From assembly GCA_031418715.1 (NCBI GenBank), contig JANOJL010000023.1, positions 1-64,000 of the forward strand: a stretch of DNA of 64,000 bases, in the 5' to 3' direction. The notes under the pieces were generated by a model, which was not told the DNA's origin, made no database searches, and saw only the letters and a program-made list of their open reading frames with translations. Below, one piece after another: positions 51,584 to 59,338 of the stretch; within the stretch, counting starts at the first letter, position 1; each line of letters begins with the position of its first letter. The stretch is from JANMDU01 sp031418715 (GTDB taxonomy: Bacteria; Pseudomonadota; Gammaproteobacteria; Burkholderiales; Burkholderiaceae_C). The translations under genes were made by a program, and so were the position numbers.

Positions 51584-51982
51584 GTGAATTCAACTGTTTC
51601 TGCACTCAAGCGTCAACACCCATGGCTGATCATGATGGCAGGCCCTTACATGTCGGGCACGGGCGGCGACCCTGCCAAAATCGCGGCCAACCGCGCCCGC
51701 TTGGAAAGCTATTGCCTGCCCATTTACGAAAAAGGCCACCTCGCTGTGGTCGGCGAATGGTTTGCTTTACCGATCATGCATGCCGCTGGTAGCCTGCAGC
51801 ATGGCGACAGCATTTTTGAGGCCTACCAATACCCCGTCGCGCACCGTCTCATTCAACGCTGCGATGCCGTGCTGCGCATCCCCGGCGAATCGCGCGGCGC
51901 AGACATGGATGTGGCGCATGCCAAATCGCTGGGCTTGCGGGTGTTTTATTCCTTGGAAGAGATACCTGAGGCAAAGCTTTAG
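51584..51982 (+). CDS. DUF4406-domain protein
   Basis: A 132-residue protein related to nucleoside 2-deoxyribosyltransferase-like folds (DUF4406). MMAGPYMSGTGGDP at the N-terminus and VLRIPGESRGADMDVAHAK near residue 98 match the group's two conserved loops. Biochemical function is unknown. Divergent from a DeoR-type regulator, which hints at a sugar- or nucleoside-linked role. Its TAG stop lies at the beginning of a dispersed-repeat copy. Confidence 0.82.
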   Translation: MNSTVSALKRQHPWLIMMAGPYMSGTGGDPAKIAANRARLESYCLPIYEKGHLAVVGEWFALPIMHAAGSLQHGDSIFEAYQYPVAHRLIQRCDAVLRIPGESRGADMDVAHAKSLGLRVFYSLEEIPEAKL

Positions 51983-52043
51983 GGCTTTTGGGCTGACAGA
52001 CCAATGGCGATCTGCGCAAAGCGCTATTAAATTCATAGTTTTA
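51975..52043 (+). repeat. Dispersed TGCGCAGAG element, copy 16
   Basis: AAGCTTTAGGGCTTTTGGGC, then CGATCTGCGCAAAGCGCTAT, then TAAATTCATAG. It overlaps the stop of the DUF4406 gene. Confidence 0.78.
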
Positions 52044-52110
52044 CACCATCAATCCGCATCGCATTTGGCGGTGCAAAGGTAGTAATGGACACATCCCATT
52101 GCCAAAAATG

Positions 52111-52146
52111 AAAAAGCCGCCAAGCTTTGCAGCAGGGCGGCTTTTT
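52111..52146. terminator. Bidirectional terminator between DUF4406 gene and rpmG
   Basis: AAAAAGCCGCC, a 14-nt loop, GGCGGCTTTTT, with T-runs on both strands. Confidence 0.9.
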
Positions 52147-52165
52147 GGAGAATACGGAAATTAGC

Positions 52166-52336
52166 TTATTTCAGCTTCACTTCTTTGTATTCCACATGCT
52201 TGCGAGCTTTTGGATCAAATTTCATGATCAGCATTTTCTCGGGCATGGTTTTCTTGTTTTTCGTGGTCGTGTAGAAGTGACCGGTGTCAGCTGTGGACTG
52301 CAGCTTGATTTTTTCGCGTCCGCCTTTGCTTGCCAT
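52166..52336 (-). CDS. rpmG: 50S ribosomal protein L33
   Basis: Small ribosomal protein of 56 residues: MASKGGREKIKLQSTADTGH, then FYTTTKNKKTMPEKM and a basic tail ending VEYKEVKLK. The gene is short, on the minus strand, 12 bp after rpmB, and it ends just before a strong terminator. It lacks the CxxC pairs of the zinc-binding form, as is usual in proteobacteria. Confidence 0.96.
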   Translation of the reverse strand: MASKGGREKIKLQSTADTGHFYTTTKNKKTMPEKMLIMKFDPKARKHVEYKEVKLK

Positions 52337-52348
52337 GTTCGGTGCTCC

Positions 52349-52582
52349 TTAAGCTTGGCCGCGTGCGCGCAGGTCTGCGAGCACAGCATCGATGCCGTTT
52401 TTGTCGATCAGGCGCAGCGCAGCGTTTGTTACGCGCAGACGCACCCAGCGGTTTTCGGTTTCGACAAAGAAACGACGGTATTGCAGGTTCGGGAGGAACC
52501 TGCGCTTGGTTTTGTTGTTGGCATGGGAAACATTGTTTCCGACCATAGGCTTCTTGCCCGTTACATCACATACGCGTGCCAT
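52349..52582 (-). CDS. rpmB: 50S ribosomal protein L28
   Basis: Large-subunit ribosomal protein, 77 residues, starting MARVCDVTGKKPMVGNNVSH and including RRFLPNLQYRRF. First gene of rpmB-rpmG. A ~110-nt leader separates it from a promoter whose core is identical to that of rpsF. Confidence 0.97.
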   Translation of the reverse strand: MARVCDVTGKKPMVGNNVSHANNKTKRRFLPNLQYRRFFVETENRWVRLRVTNAALRLIDKNGIDAVLADLRARGQA

Positions 52583-52668
52583 ATTGAAGCACTCCTAGCT
52601 AAAAAATTAACGGCTCCCGCCGCACCTCGCTGCCAACAGAGCCTTTGCAGGCGCTGATTCAGCGGTCT

Positions 52669-52690
52669 AAAAACCTGCCCTAAAGCAGGT
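52669..52690 (-). promoter_or_regulatory. Early leader hairpin with T-run before rpmB
   Basis: On the minus strand ACCTGC-TTTAGG-GCAGGT-TTTT, starting ~4 nt after the expected transcription start. It could act as an attenuator. Confidence 0.5.
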
Positions 52691-52710
52691 AAGCCCATGA
52701 TTATAGCCCG
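52687..52710 (-). promoter_or_regulatory. rpmB promoter core shared with rpsF
   Basis: Same 24 bases as 39267-39290, with TATAAT at 52700-52705 on the minus strand and CATGGGCTTACCT after it. Upstream and downstream sequences differ from those of rpsF. Confidence 0.72.
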
Positions 52711-52726
52711 GAAAAGCTGGGATTTT

Positions 52727-53283
52727 TTATGCTGTATTGCGGGTAGTCGATGTGGCATAAATCTCGTTACCAATCCCGCGCACCATAGAGTGCGCAATCA
52801 CTTTGTGGGCGGGTGCCACAGGGATCATGTAAAGCCACCCGAGCCAATTGTGAATATGCACCACCGTGGTCACGGTGACGACGGTGCCTCCATTCATTGA
52901 ATCTGCTTATTTGTGGACAGACACGACGACATTCAAGTGTTTGTCGCTGTCACCCAGCAGAACTTCGTTGTCTGAGTTGGAGATCAAGGTAAAGATGCCA
53001 ACATGGTCGCCAGCTTGATAGTCGGATACTTTCTTATTCGGATCGATCTGCGCGATGCCGCCTAAATTTTCAACCCAAACAACGCGACGATACGATTTCG
53101 AAGTGCCATCAATCTGTCGATCCATGCGGGTGTTTTTCTGGCAACTCGAAGGAACTGCTCCAAAGCGTTGAGGTTTGGCTCAGCTGCCCGGATGGCCCAG
53201 GCATCATGAAAGTAGGCTCGCGGTAGACGCGAGACGATTCGGCTGCCATGGGGCGCAGTGGATGCTGTGGGACGGTTCTTCAT
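52727..53283 (-). pseudogene. Broken DUF2867-family gene
   Basis: Three pieces read as one DUF2867-like protein. The first, from ATG 53283 (SRLPRAYFHDAWAIRAAEPN onward), runs out of frame near 53065-53100. The second frame continues as LGGIAQIDPNKKVSDYQAGD then HVGIFTLISNSDNEVLLGD and KHLNVVVSVHK, ending at a TAA near 52907. The same frame after that stop continues with GGTVVTVTTVVHIHNWLGWL to 52727. So there is at least one frameshift and one in-frame stop. It lies next to the SRPBCC/epimerase genes and was probably part of that cluster. Confidence 0.75.
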
Positions 53284-53340
53284 AGGTTCTACTTTTCCAA
53301 GTTTGTGATTGGGGCGATTCGAATCTTGTTGTTTAACCCG

Positions 53341-53844
53341 TCAATGGGCTGCTCGGCGTGGCTGTGTTGAGCCGCCTGCCAAGCGCCGCAGCAAGTTCAC
53401 ATACGCATTCCACCGATTGCGTTGAAGCACGGGCTCAAACTGCGCTTGCAGTTTGTCAAACAGGTCTTCGACCACGGCATCGTGCATGTAGCGGATGCTC
53501 AAATGCCAAGCAATGAGGAATTTCAACGTGGGCTGTGTGTCGATGGTGTGGGTCAGCAGGGTGCGGGTTGGGCTGATCGCTTGCAGCTCGATTTCATGAA
53601 AACCTTGGCTACCGCGCAGAAACTCAAAACGCACGCGTCGCTCGGGTTCACAAATGCTCACGCGGTAGCGGATCGGTCCGTGGCCACCGCTGGCGCCTTC
53701 TTGCAAAGGGCGATCGAGTTGCATGCGCGGCCAGTCTTCATGTGGCCAAACGCAGTCTTGCGCGCTGCCAAGCGTGAGCAAAAGCGGCTTGATTTCCGCG
53801 ATTGATGCGCCGATCTGACGGGTGTGGATGTTGATGATTCTCAT
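53341..53844 (-). CDS. SRPBCC-fold protein
   Basis: A 167-residue protein of the polyketide-cyclase/START-like fold: a beta-rich core with RVRFEFLRGSQGFHEIELQA and a long C-terminal helix (MHDAVVEDLFDKLQAQFEPV). The family binds small hydrophobic ligands; nothing specific can be assigned. I start it at the ATG 53844, which overlaps the upstream epimerase stop by 4 bp, rather than further upstream inside that gene. Confidence 0.8.
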   Translation of the reverse strand: MRIINIHTRQIGASIAEIKPLLLTLGSAQDCVWPHEDWPRMQLDRPLQEGASGGHGPIRYRVSICEPERRVRFEFLRGSQGFHEIELQAISPTRTLLTHTIDTQPTLKFLIAWHLSIRYMHDAVVEDLFDKLQAQFEPVLQRNRWNAYVNLLRRLAGGSTQPRRAAH

Positions 53845-54764
53845 GGTGCTGACTCCGTGGTTACTATGAATTTGGTAGCGCTCTGCGCAGGTAATATGTG
53901 GGCAATCACTGGTTTTGGCATGCAACGTAGCCAATACAGGGCTTCATTGCTCTCGCTGGTGATGCCCGCTTGCAGAACGCGGATGCCATCTGAGCTGATG
54001 GTTTTCTGCGGCAGGAATTCGGCGAGTTTGGCCACGAGGCGCAGCAGTGTCCAAGGCATGGGCAGCCAGAGTGCGGCGCTCAAGCCCAGCGCGTGCCGCA
54101 CTTCATGGAGCAATTCGCGCAAGCTGAGCTCCTGCGGCCCGGCCAGCTCAATGGCGCGATGCAATGCCTTGGGATGCTCGCAAATGCGGCAGATGGCAGC
54201 GGCTGCGTCGTCGCACAAGATCGGTGCGAGCATTGCACTGCCTGGGCGCAACAGGCCAGGCAGGGCGATCAAGGGAAGGCCGGCAAGGCGGTGAATCCAT
54301 TGCGTGGCGCGGCTTGCGGGATCGATCAAAAGCGAAGGCCGAACGATCACGGCATCACCCCGGCTAACCAACATGGTCTGTATCAGCGCGGCCTCGGCGG
54401 CACGTTTGCTTGCCATGAGTCGGCCAGCAATGGGTTCAGCTTTGCCTGCTCCCAAAGCAGAAATATGTACCACGCGCGCCACATGCGCCTTCGCACAAGC
54501 TTCAAACAAAGCACGCGGTGCAGCGACATGCACGGCACCAAAGCGCTGATCGCCGCGCTCAATCAAAATACCTACGGCATTGACGACCACATCCATCCCT
54601 TGCACCAGTGGCGCAAAGTCTTCCACGCTGTGTGTATAGCGAAAATCCACCTTCACATCGCAGCCACTGCGCCCCGCCGTGACCACGCTATGCCCGTGGC
54701 TGAGCAGCTCGCGCACAAGGGCGCTGCCCAGCAAACCTGCACCACCAAACACAATCACTTTCAT
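53841..54764 (-). CDS. NAD(P)-binding epimerase/SDR-like protein ending in a repeat
   Basis: A 307-residue atypical SDR (NAD-dependent epimerase/NmrA-like). The nucleotide-binding motif is VIVFGGAGLLGSALVREL at the N-terminus, with VVNAVGILIERGD and VVHISALGAGK further on. The catalytic Tyr-xxx-Lys is replaced by SKRAAE in the usual position, as in complex I-associated members. The last ~21 residues before the end (ALYWLRC...PAQSATKFIVT) include repeat-encoded sequence, so the C-terminus is recent. Middle gene of the cluster under the GbsR-like regulator. Confidence 0.86.
   Translation of the reverse strand: MKVIVFGGAGLLGSALVRELLSHGHSVVTAGRSGCDVKVDFRYTHSVEDFAPLVQGMDVVVNAVGILIERGDQRFGAVHVAAPRALFEACAKAHVARVVHISALGAGKAEPIAGRLMASKRAAEAALIQTMLVSRGDAVIVRPSLLIDPASRATQWIHRLAGLPLIALPGLLRPGSAMLAPILCDDAAAAICRICEHPKALHRAIELAGPQELSLRELLHEVRHALGLSAALWLPMPWTLLRLVAKLAEFLPQKTISSDGIRVLQAGITSESNEALYWLRCMPKPVIAHILPAQSATKFIVTTESAP
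53862..53922 (-). repeat. Dispersed TGCGCAGAG element, copy 17 (3' end of the epimerase gene)
   Basis: On the minus strand GCCAAAACCAGTGATTGCCC, then ACATATTACCTGCGCAGAGC, then GCTACCAAATTCATAGTAA. Translated in frame as PKPVIAHILPAQSATKFIVT. Confidence 0.82.
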
Positions 54765-54801
54765 GATGATCTCCTAGAGCGAAACGAGCCGGCCAAGGCA
54801 C

Positions 54802-55401
54802 TCAAAGCCACAGCCCCTTGAAAAGATTGACCAAGCTGAGCACAACAAACACAGCCATCGTGCTCCAGCCCAGCCACACCACTTGCTCAGCGGGCACATG
54901 CCAGCGCCGATAGGCATAGCTGCTCGCATCGCGTACATGCCGAAAGATGCTCACGGGCAGAAGGAGGTTGAAAAATAAGAAAGCACACATCATCGGCAGC
55001 GCCATAAGGTCAAGCCAGCCCCAGATGTGCAGCAAGCTAAACACCAAGAAATACAGCGCGATCAACAAAGTGAGGTTGATGAGGCTGAGCGGAATCCGCC
55101 AGGTGTCCAACAAAAACCGATCACGCCCCGTAAGTGATGCGCGACTGCCGCCGAAGAAGCGCATGAGCAGATGCTGATGGCGAAAGCTGGCGGCGCGCGG
55201 CGTGCCAAATAATGCCAAAGACAGCGCGGCATGAACCAGAAGCAGCACCAGGTCAAAAACTAAGCCCCGCCAAAAGCCTGTGCCCATCATGATCTGCACC
55301 ACGGGCGAGATCAGCAAACTCCAAGCGAGCAAGCGATTGAAGCGAATCACAAACAGCTTGGTGTTAAATTCTGGGATGATGAGGGCGGTGAGAGTTTTCA
55401 T
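54802..55401 (-). CDS. Membrane protein of unknown function
   Basis: A 199-residue protein with four to five hydrophobic helices (for example LLAWSLLISPVVQIMMG and LINLTLLIALYFLVFSLLH). I do not recognise a family. The ATG at 55401 has AGGAAGAAAG before it; a longer in-frame version would run through the operator. A TTTCTGT-N4-ACAGAAA dyad lies at 55417-55434, just upstream, and a related one precedes the regulator gene, so both are probably controlled by that regulator. The epimerase gene follows after 37 bp. Confidence 0.72.
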   Translation of the reverse strand: MKTLTALIIPEFNTKLFVIRFNRLLAWSLLISPVVQIMMGTGFWRGLVFDLVLLLVHAALSLALFGTPRAASFRHQHLLMRFFGGSRASLTGRDRFLLDTWRIPLSLINLTLLIALYFLVFSLLHIWGWLDLMALPMMCAFLFFNLLLPVSIFRHVRDASSYAYRRWHVPAEQVVWLGWSTMAVFVVLSLVNLFKGLWL

Positions 55402-55416
55402 TCTTTCTTCCTGTTG

Positions 55417-55434
55417 TTTCTGTATAAACAGAAA
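55417..55434. promoter_or_regulatory. Candidate GbsR-like operator 1
   Basis: TTTCTGT-ATAA-ACAGAAA, seven-base perfect arms, 16 bp before the membrane protein start. Confidence 0.6.
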
Positions 55435-55474
55435 TTTAAGATTAAAAAAACGGAGGTGTACGAGGGGTTTGTGC

Positions 55475-56062
55475 TTAAGGCCCAATCATGCTGCCTGCAG
55501 CGGAATGATTCGCCGCAGCATCTGCTGGCAGCTCAGCCGCATCGCCGCGAATCAGCTTTTGAATCTTCGCCCCGAGTTTGAGCACTTTAGTTAGCGTCTC
55601 GGTATCAAGACGCATCATCTCATCGCTCCAAACGCTCATCGTCTCAAGAAACGCCAGCATTTCACGGATGCGGTTCGCGCGTTCCACGCCATCAATCATG
55701 ATCTCGGGCTGGGCCAGCAAATCGCGCAGCATGCTGATCGTGGGCATGATTTCGCGTTCTTTGCGCTCGCGCACTACGGTGCGAGAAAGCTCCCAAATAT
55801 CCGTGCTGGCTTCGAAATGATCGCGCCTGTCGCCCATCACATGCACCATTTTGACCAAATTCCAAGATTGCAGCTCACGTAAGCTATTACTCACATTGCT
55901 TCGCGCCACCACGAGCGTCTCGGCTATCTCATCAGCAGGCAGAGGCTTGCCGTGCAAATAAAGCAAAGCATGAATCTGCGCCACCGTGCGGTTCACACCC
56001 CAGCGCGTACCCATCTCTCCCCAATGGAGGATGAATTGCTGAGAGGTTTGGCTTAATGTCAT
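55475..56062 (-). CDS. GbsR/MarR-family transcriptional regulator
   Basis: A 195-residue winged-helix regulator of the GbsR type: AQIHALLYLHGKPLPADEIA, then ETLVVARSNVSNSLRELQSW forms the DNA-binding helix pair, followed by a helical C-terminal half (REIMPTISMLRDLLAQPE). The start is ATG at 56062, giving the normal family N-terminus MTLSQTSQQF. It heads the run membrane protein - epimerase - SRPBCC - broken DUF2867. A candidate operator lies at 56103-56120 upstream of its own start. Confidence 0.88.
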   Translation of the reverse strand: MTLSQTSQQFILHWGEMGTRWGVNRTVAQIHALLYLHGKPLPADEIAETLVVARSNVSNSLRELQSWNLVKMVHVMGDRRDHFEASTDIWELSRTVVRERKEREIMPTISMLRDLLAQPEIMIDGVERANRIREMLAFLETMSVWSDEMMRLDTETLTKVLKLGAKIQKLIRGDAAELPADAAANHSAAGSMIGP

Positions 56063-56098
56063 GAGAATTGCTCTATGAGCCAAATTGTGATCTTGTCT

Positions 56099-56124
56099 TT
56101 TATTTCTGTCAAGAGAGAAATAAA
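56099..56124. promoter_or_regulatory. Candidate GbsR-like operator 2 (autoregulatory)
   Basis: Outer arms TTTATTTCT / AGAAATAAA (56099-56107 and 56116-56124); the inner core TTTCTGT-CAAG-AGAGAAA (56103-56120) matches operator 1 with one arm mismatch and the same 4-bp spacer. Confidence 0.6.
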
Positions 56125-56339
56125 ATAAATGATGTTCGATAGCAAAAATCTTGCGATCAAGGCATGCAAGCAGGGCATCGCAGTTTAGAGAGCTATATCC
56201 AATGCAGAGCAAACCTGTCACAATTAAGTCTGTATATCCGGCCCTTCCACGCCAAATGCATCCGCTATCCGGTTCAGCCGTGTCGCGGAAGGTTAATTAA
56301 CCCACTAAAGTTTCCTCAAGGGAAACAGAAGGCAGCACA

Positions 56340-59201
56340 ATGTCAGCATCGGTCTATCAGGCCTACGGTAACAATACCTATCTCTTCGGCGGCAATGCGC
56401 CTTATGTCGAAGAACTCTATGAAAATTACCTGGTCAATCCAGGTTCTGTGCCCGACAACTGGCGCAGCTATTTCGATGCTTTGCAGCATGTGCCTGCATC
56501 GGATGGCTCGGCTGCCAAAGACGTAGCCCATCTTCCCGTTATCAATGCCTTCACCGAATTGGCCAAGCAAGGTGCTACGCGCACTGTGCATGCCAGCACT
56601 GATTCCGAAATGGGCAAAAAGCGCACCGCTGCACAACAATTGATCGCAGCTTACCGCAACGTGGGCGCGCGCTGGGCCAATCTTGACCCGCTGCAGCGCA
56701 CCGAGCGCGACAATATCCCCGATCTTGACCCCGCTTTCTACGGCTTCACCGATGCCGACATGGAAACCGTGTTCAACACCTCCAACACTTATTTCGGCAA
56801 AGAACAGATGAGCCTGCGCGAGCTGCTCAATGCGCTGCGCGAAACCTATTGCGGTACGATTGGCGCGGAATACATGTATGCCACGAGCCAAGACGAAAAG
56901 CGCTGGTGGCAGCAGAAAATGGAAAGCGTGCGTGCAAAGCCTGCTTTCAGTGCACAGGAAAAGAAGAATATTCTGCAAAACCTCACCGCTGCAGAAGGCC
57001 TAGAGCGTTATTTGCACACCAAATATGTCGGCCAAAAGCGCTTTTCGCTCGAAGGCAGCGAAAGCTTTATTGCTTCGATGGATGAGCTGGTGCAAAAGGC
57101 CGGTGTGGCTGGCGTGCAAGAAATCGTCATTGGTATGGCACATCGTGGCCGCCTCAACGTGCTCGTGAATACGCTGGGCAAAATGCCTGCGCAACTGTTT
57201 GCTGAGTTTGACCATACCGCCCCCGAAGATTTGCCTTCTGGCGATGTGAAATACCACCAAGGTTTTTCAAGTGACATCACCACCCCCGGTGGCCCGGTTC
57301 ACCTGACACTGGCTTTCAACCCATCGCATTTGGAAATTGTGAATCCTGTGGTGGAAGGTAGCGTGCGCGCTCGCATGGATCGCCGTGGCGATGCGCATGG
57401 CACGCAGGTGCTGCCTGTGCTGGTGCATGGCGATGCGGCTTTCGCAGGCCAAGGCGTGGTGATGGAAACGCTGGCTCTTGCACAAACGCGCGGCTATTAC
57501 ACGGGCGGCACAGTGCATTTGGTGATCAACAACCAAATCGGTTTCACCACCTCTGACCCGCGCGATACCCGCTCCACGCTGTATTGCACCGATGTGGTGA
57601 AGATGATTGAAGCGCCAGTGTTGCACGTGAACGGCGATGATCCAGAAGCTGTGGTGCTTTGCACGCAATGGGCGCTGGAATACCGCCAGAAGTTCAACAA
57701 AGATGTGGTGGTAGATATCATCTGTTTCCGCAAACTTGGCCACAACGAGCAAGACACGCCTGCGCTCACGCAGCCGCTGATGTACAAGAAAATTGCGCAG
57801 CATCCCGGCACGCGCAAGCTGTATGCCGACAAACTCGCCGCGCAAGGCTTAGGCGACACACTTGGTGACGACATGGCTAAGGCCTATCGCGCAGCGATGG
57901 ATGCGGGCCAACACACCGAAGACATCACGATCAGCAACTTCAAGAGCAAGTATGCGGTGGATTGGAGTCCTTTCCTTGGCAAGAAATGGACAGACGCGGG
58001 CGACACCGCGATTCCCACCGCCGAATGGAAGCGCATTGCTGAAAAGCTCACCACTTTCCCCAGCACCATTACCCCACACAACTTGGTCAAGAAAGTTTAT
58101 GACGATCGCGCTGCTATGGGTCGGGGCGAGATGAATGTGGATTGGGGTATGGGCGAGCACATGGCTTTTGCCACGCTGGTGGCAAGCGGCTATCCGGTGC
58201 GCCTTTCCGGCGAAGATTGTGGACGTGGCACCTTCACGCACCGCCATGCGGTGATTCACGATCAAAACCGTGAGAAGTTTGACGCGGGTACGCACATTCC
58301 CCTACAAAACGTGGCCGAAGGTCAAGCGCCTTTTGTGGTGATTGATTCGCTGCTCTCGGAAGAAGCGGTGCTCGCGTTTGAATATGGCTATGCCTCCAAT
58401 GACCCCAACACACTCGTGATTTGGGAAGCACAATTCGGCGATTTCGCAAATGGCGCTCAGGTGGTGATTGACCAATTCATCGCCTCGGGCGAAGTCAAGT
58501 GGGGTCGTGTCAACGGCATCACCCTGATGCTGCCTCATGGCTACGAAGGCCAAGGCCCTGAGCACAGCTCGGCACGCCTAGAACGCTTCATGCAATTGGC
58601 TGCGGACACCAACATGCAGATCGTGCAGCCGACCACGGCCAGCCAGATCTTCCATGTCTTGCGCCGCCAGATGATCCGTGATTTGCGTAAGCCGCTGATC
58701 ATCATGACACCGAAATCGCTCCTGCGTAACAAAGATGCCACCTCGCCTTTGAGCGAGTTCACTAAGGGCGGCTTCCAAACCGTGATTCCTGAGAACAAAG
58801 CGCTGGATGCGAAGAAGGTCAAGCGTGTGGTGGCTTGCTCGGGCAAGGTTTATTACGATTTGGCCAAGAAGCGCGAGGAAAAAGGGCATGACGATACGGC
58901 CTTGATCCGCGTCGAGCAGCTCTATCCTTTCCCGCACAAGGCGTTTGCCAACGAGTTGAAAAAATACCCGAATCTGGCTGACATTGTGTGGTGTCAAGAC
59001 GAGCCGCAAAACCAAGGCGCTTGGTTCTTCGTGCAGCATTACATCCACGAAAACATGCAAGACGGCCAAAAGCTCGGCTACTCAGGCCGCGCAGCATCTG
59101 CCTCACCCGCAGCGGGCTATGCCCATCTGCATGCAGAGCAGCAAAAAGCACTGGTCGACGGCGCATTCGCAAAGCTCAAGGGCTTTGTGCTCACCAAATA
59201 A
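56340..59201 (+). CDS. sucA: 2-oxoglutarate dehydrogenase E1 component
   Basis: Thiamine-diphosphate-dependent decarboxylase of the 2-oxoglutarate dehydrogenase complex, 953 residues. The N-terminus YQAYGNNTYLFGGNAPYVEE is typical; IGMAHRGRLNVLVNTLGK and the ThDP region GDAAFAGQGVVMETLALAQ follow, then the transketolase-like part with MLPHGYEGQGPEHSSARLER. AGAAGG precedes the ATG. A palindrome GGTTAATTAACC and a GTTTCC/GGAAAC hairpin lie in the leader (56291-56326). First gene of the odh operon. Confidence 0.97.
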   Translation: MSASVYQAYGNNTYLFGGNAPYVEELYENYLVNPGSVPDNWRSYFDALQHVPASDGSAAKDVAHLPVINAFTELAKQGATRTVHASTDSEMGKKRTAAQQLIAAYRNVGARWANLDPLQRTERDNIPDLDPAFYGFTDADMETVFNTSNTYFGKEQMSLRELLNALRETYCGTIGAEYMYATSQDEKRWWQQKMESVRAKPAFSAQEKKNILQNLTAAEGLERYLHTKYVGQKRFSLEGSESFIASMDELVQKAGVAGVQEIVIGMAHRGRLNVLVNTLGKMPAQLFAEFDHTAPEDLPSGDVKYHQGFSSDITTPGGPVHLTLAFNPSHLEIVNPVVEGSVRARMDRRGDAHGTQVLPVLVHGDAAFAGQGVVMETLALAQTRGYYTGGTVHLVINNQIGFTTSDPRDTRSTLYCTDVVKMIEAPVLHVNGDDPEAVVLCTQWALEYRQKFNKDVVVDIICFRKLGHNEQDTPALTQPLMYKKIAQHPGTRKLYADKLAAQGLGDTLGDDMAKAYRAAMDAGQHTEDITISNFKSKYAVDWSPFLGKKWTDAGDTAIPTAEWKRIAEKLTTFPSTITPHNLVKKVYDDRAAMGRGEMNVDWGMGEHMAFATLVASGYPVRLSGEDCGRGTFTHRHAVIHDQNREKFDAGTHIPLQNVAEGQAPFVVIDSLLSEEAVLAFEYGYASNDPNTLVIWEAQFGDFANGAQVVIDQFIASGEVKWGRVNGITLMLPHGYEGQGPEHSSARLERFMQLAADTNMQIVQPTTASQIFHVLRRQMIRDLRKPLIIMTPKSLLRNKDATSPLSEFTKGGFQTVIPENKALDAKKVKRVVACSGKVYYDLAKKREEKGHDDTALIRVEQLYPFPHKAFANELKKYPNLADIVWCQDEPQNQGAWFFVQHYIHENMQDGQKLGYSGRAASASPAAGYAHLHAEQQKALVDGAFAKLKGFVLTK

Positions 59202-59226
59202 ACCTTCACTTCCTAACCTATTGAAA

Positions 59227-59307
59227 GAACACGGAAGACACAGAAGTACACGGAGTTCACAGAAGTTTTTCTGTGTCTTCCGTGAATCCTCCGTGACTTC
59301 CGTGTTC
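59227..59307. repeat. ACACGGA hairpin element between sucA and sucB
   Basis: Left arm GAACACGGAAGACACAGAAG and onward; right arm ends TCCGTGACTTCCGTGTTC. An imperfect stem of ~35 bp, made of ACACGGA/ACACAGA units. Same design as the ACGCAGA elements but with a different unit. Confidence 0.85.
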
Positions 59308-59338
59308 TAAAAAAACAACCAAACGGAAATTTTCAAAA

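Noticed and set aside
52697..52900. Plus-strand open frame upstream of rpmB
   Set aside because: It is antisense to the DUF2867 remnant, which has recognisable family residues on the minus strand.
56063..56221. Longer GbsR-like protein
   Set aside because: The extension runs through the candidate operator and is not family-like.
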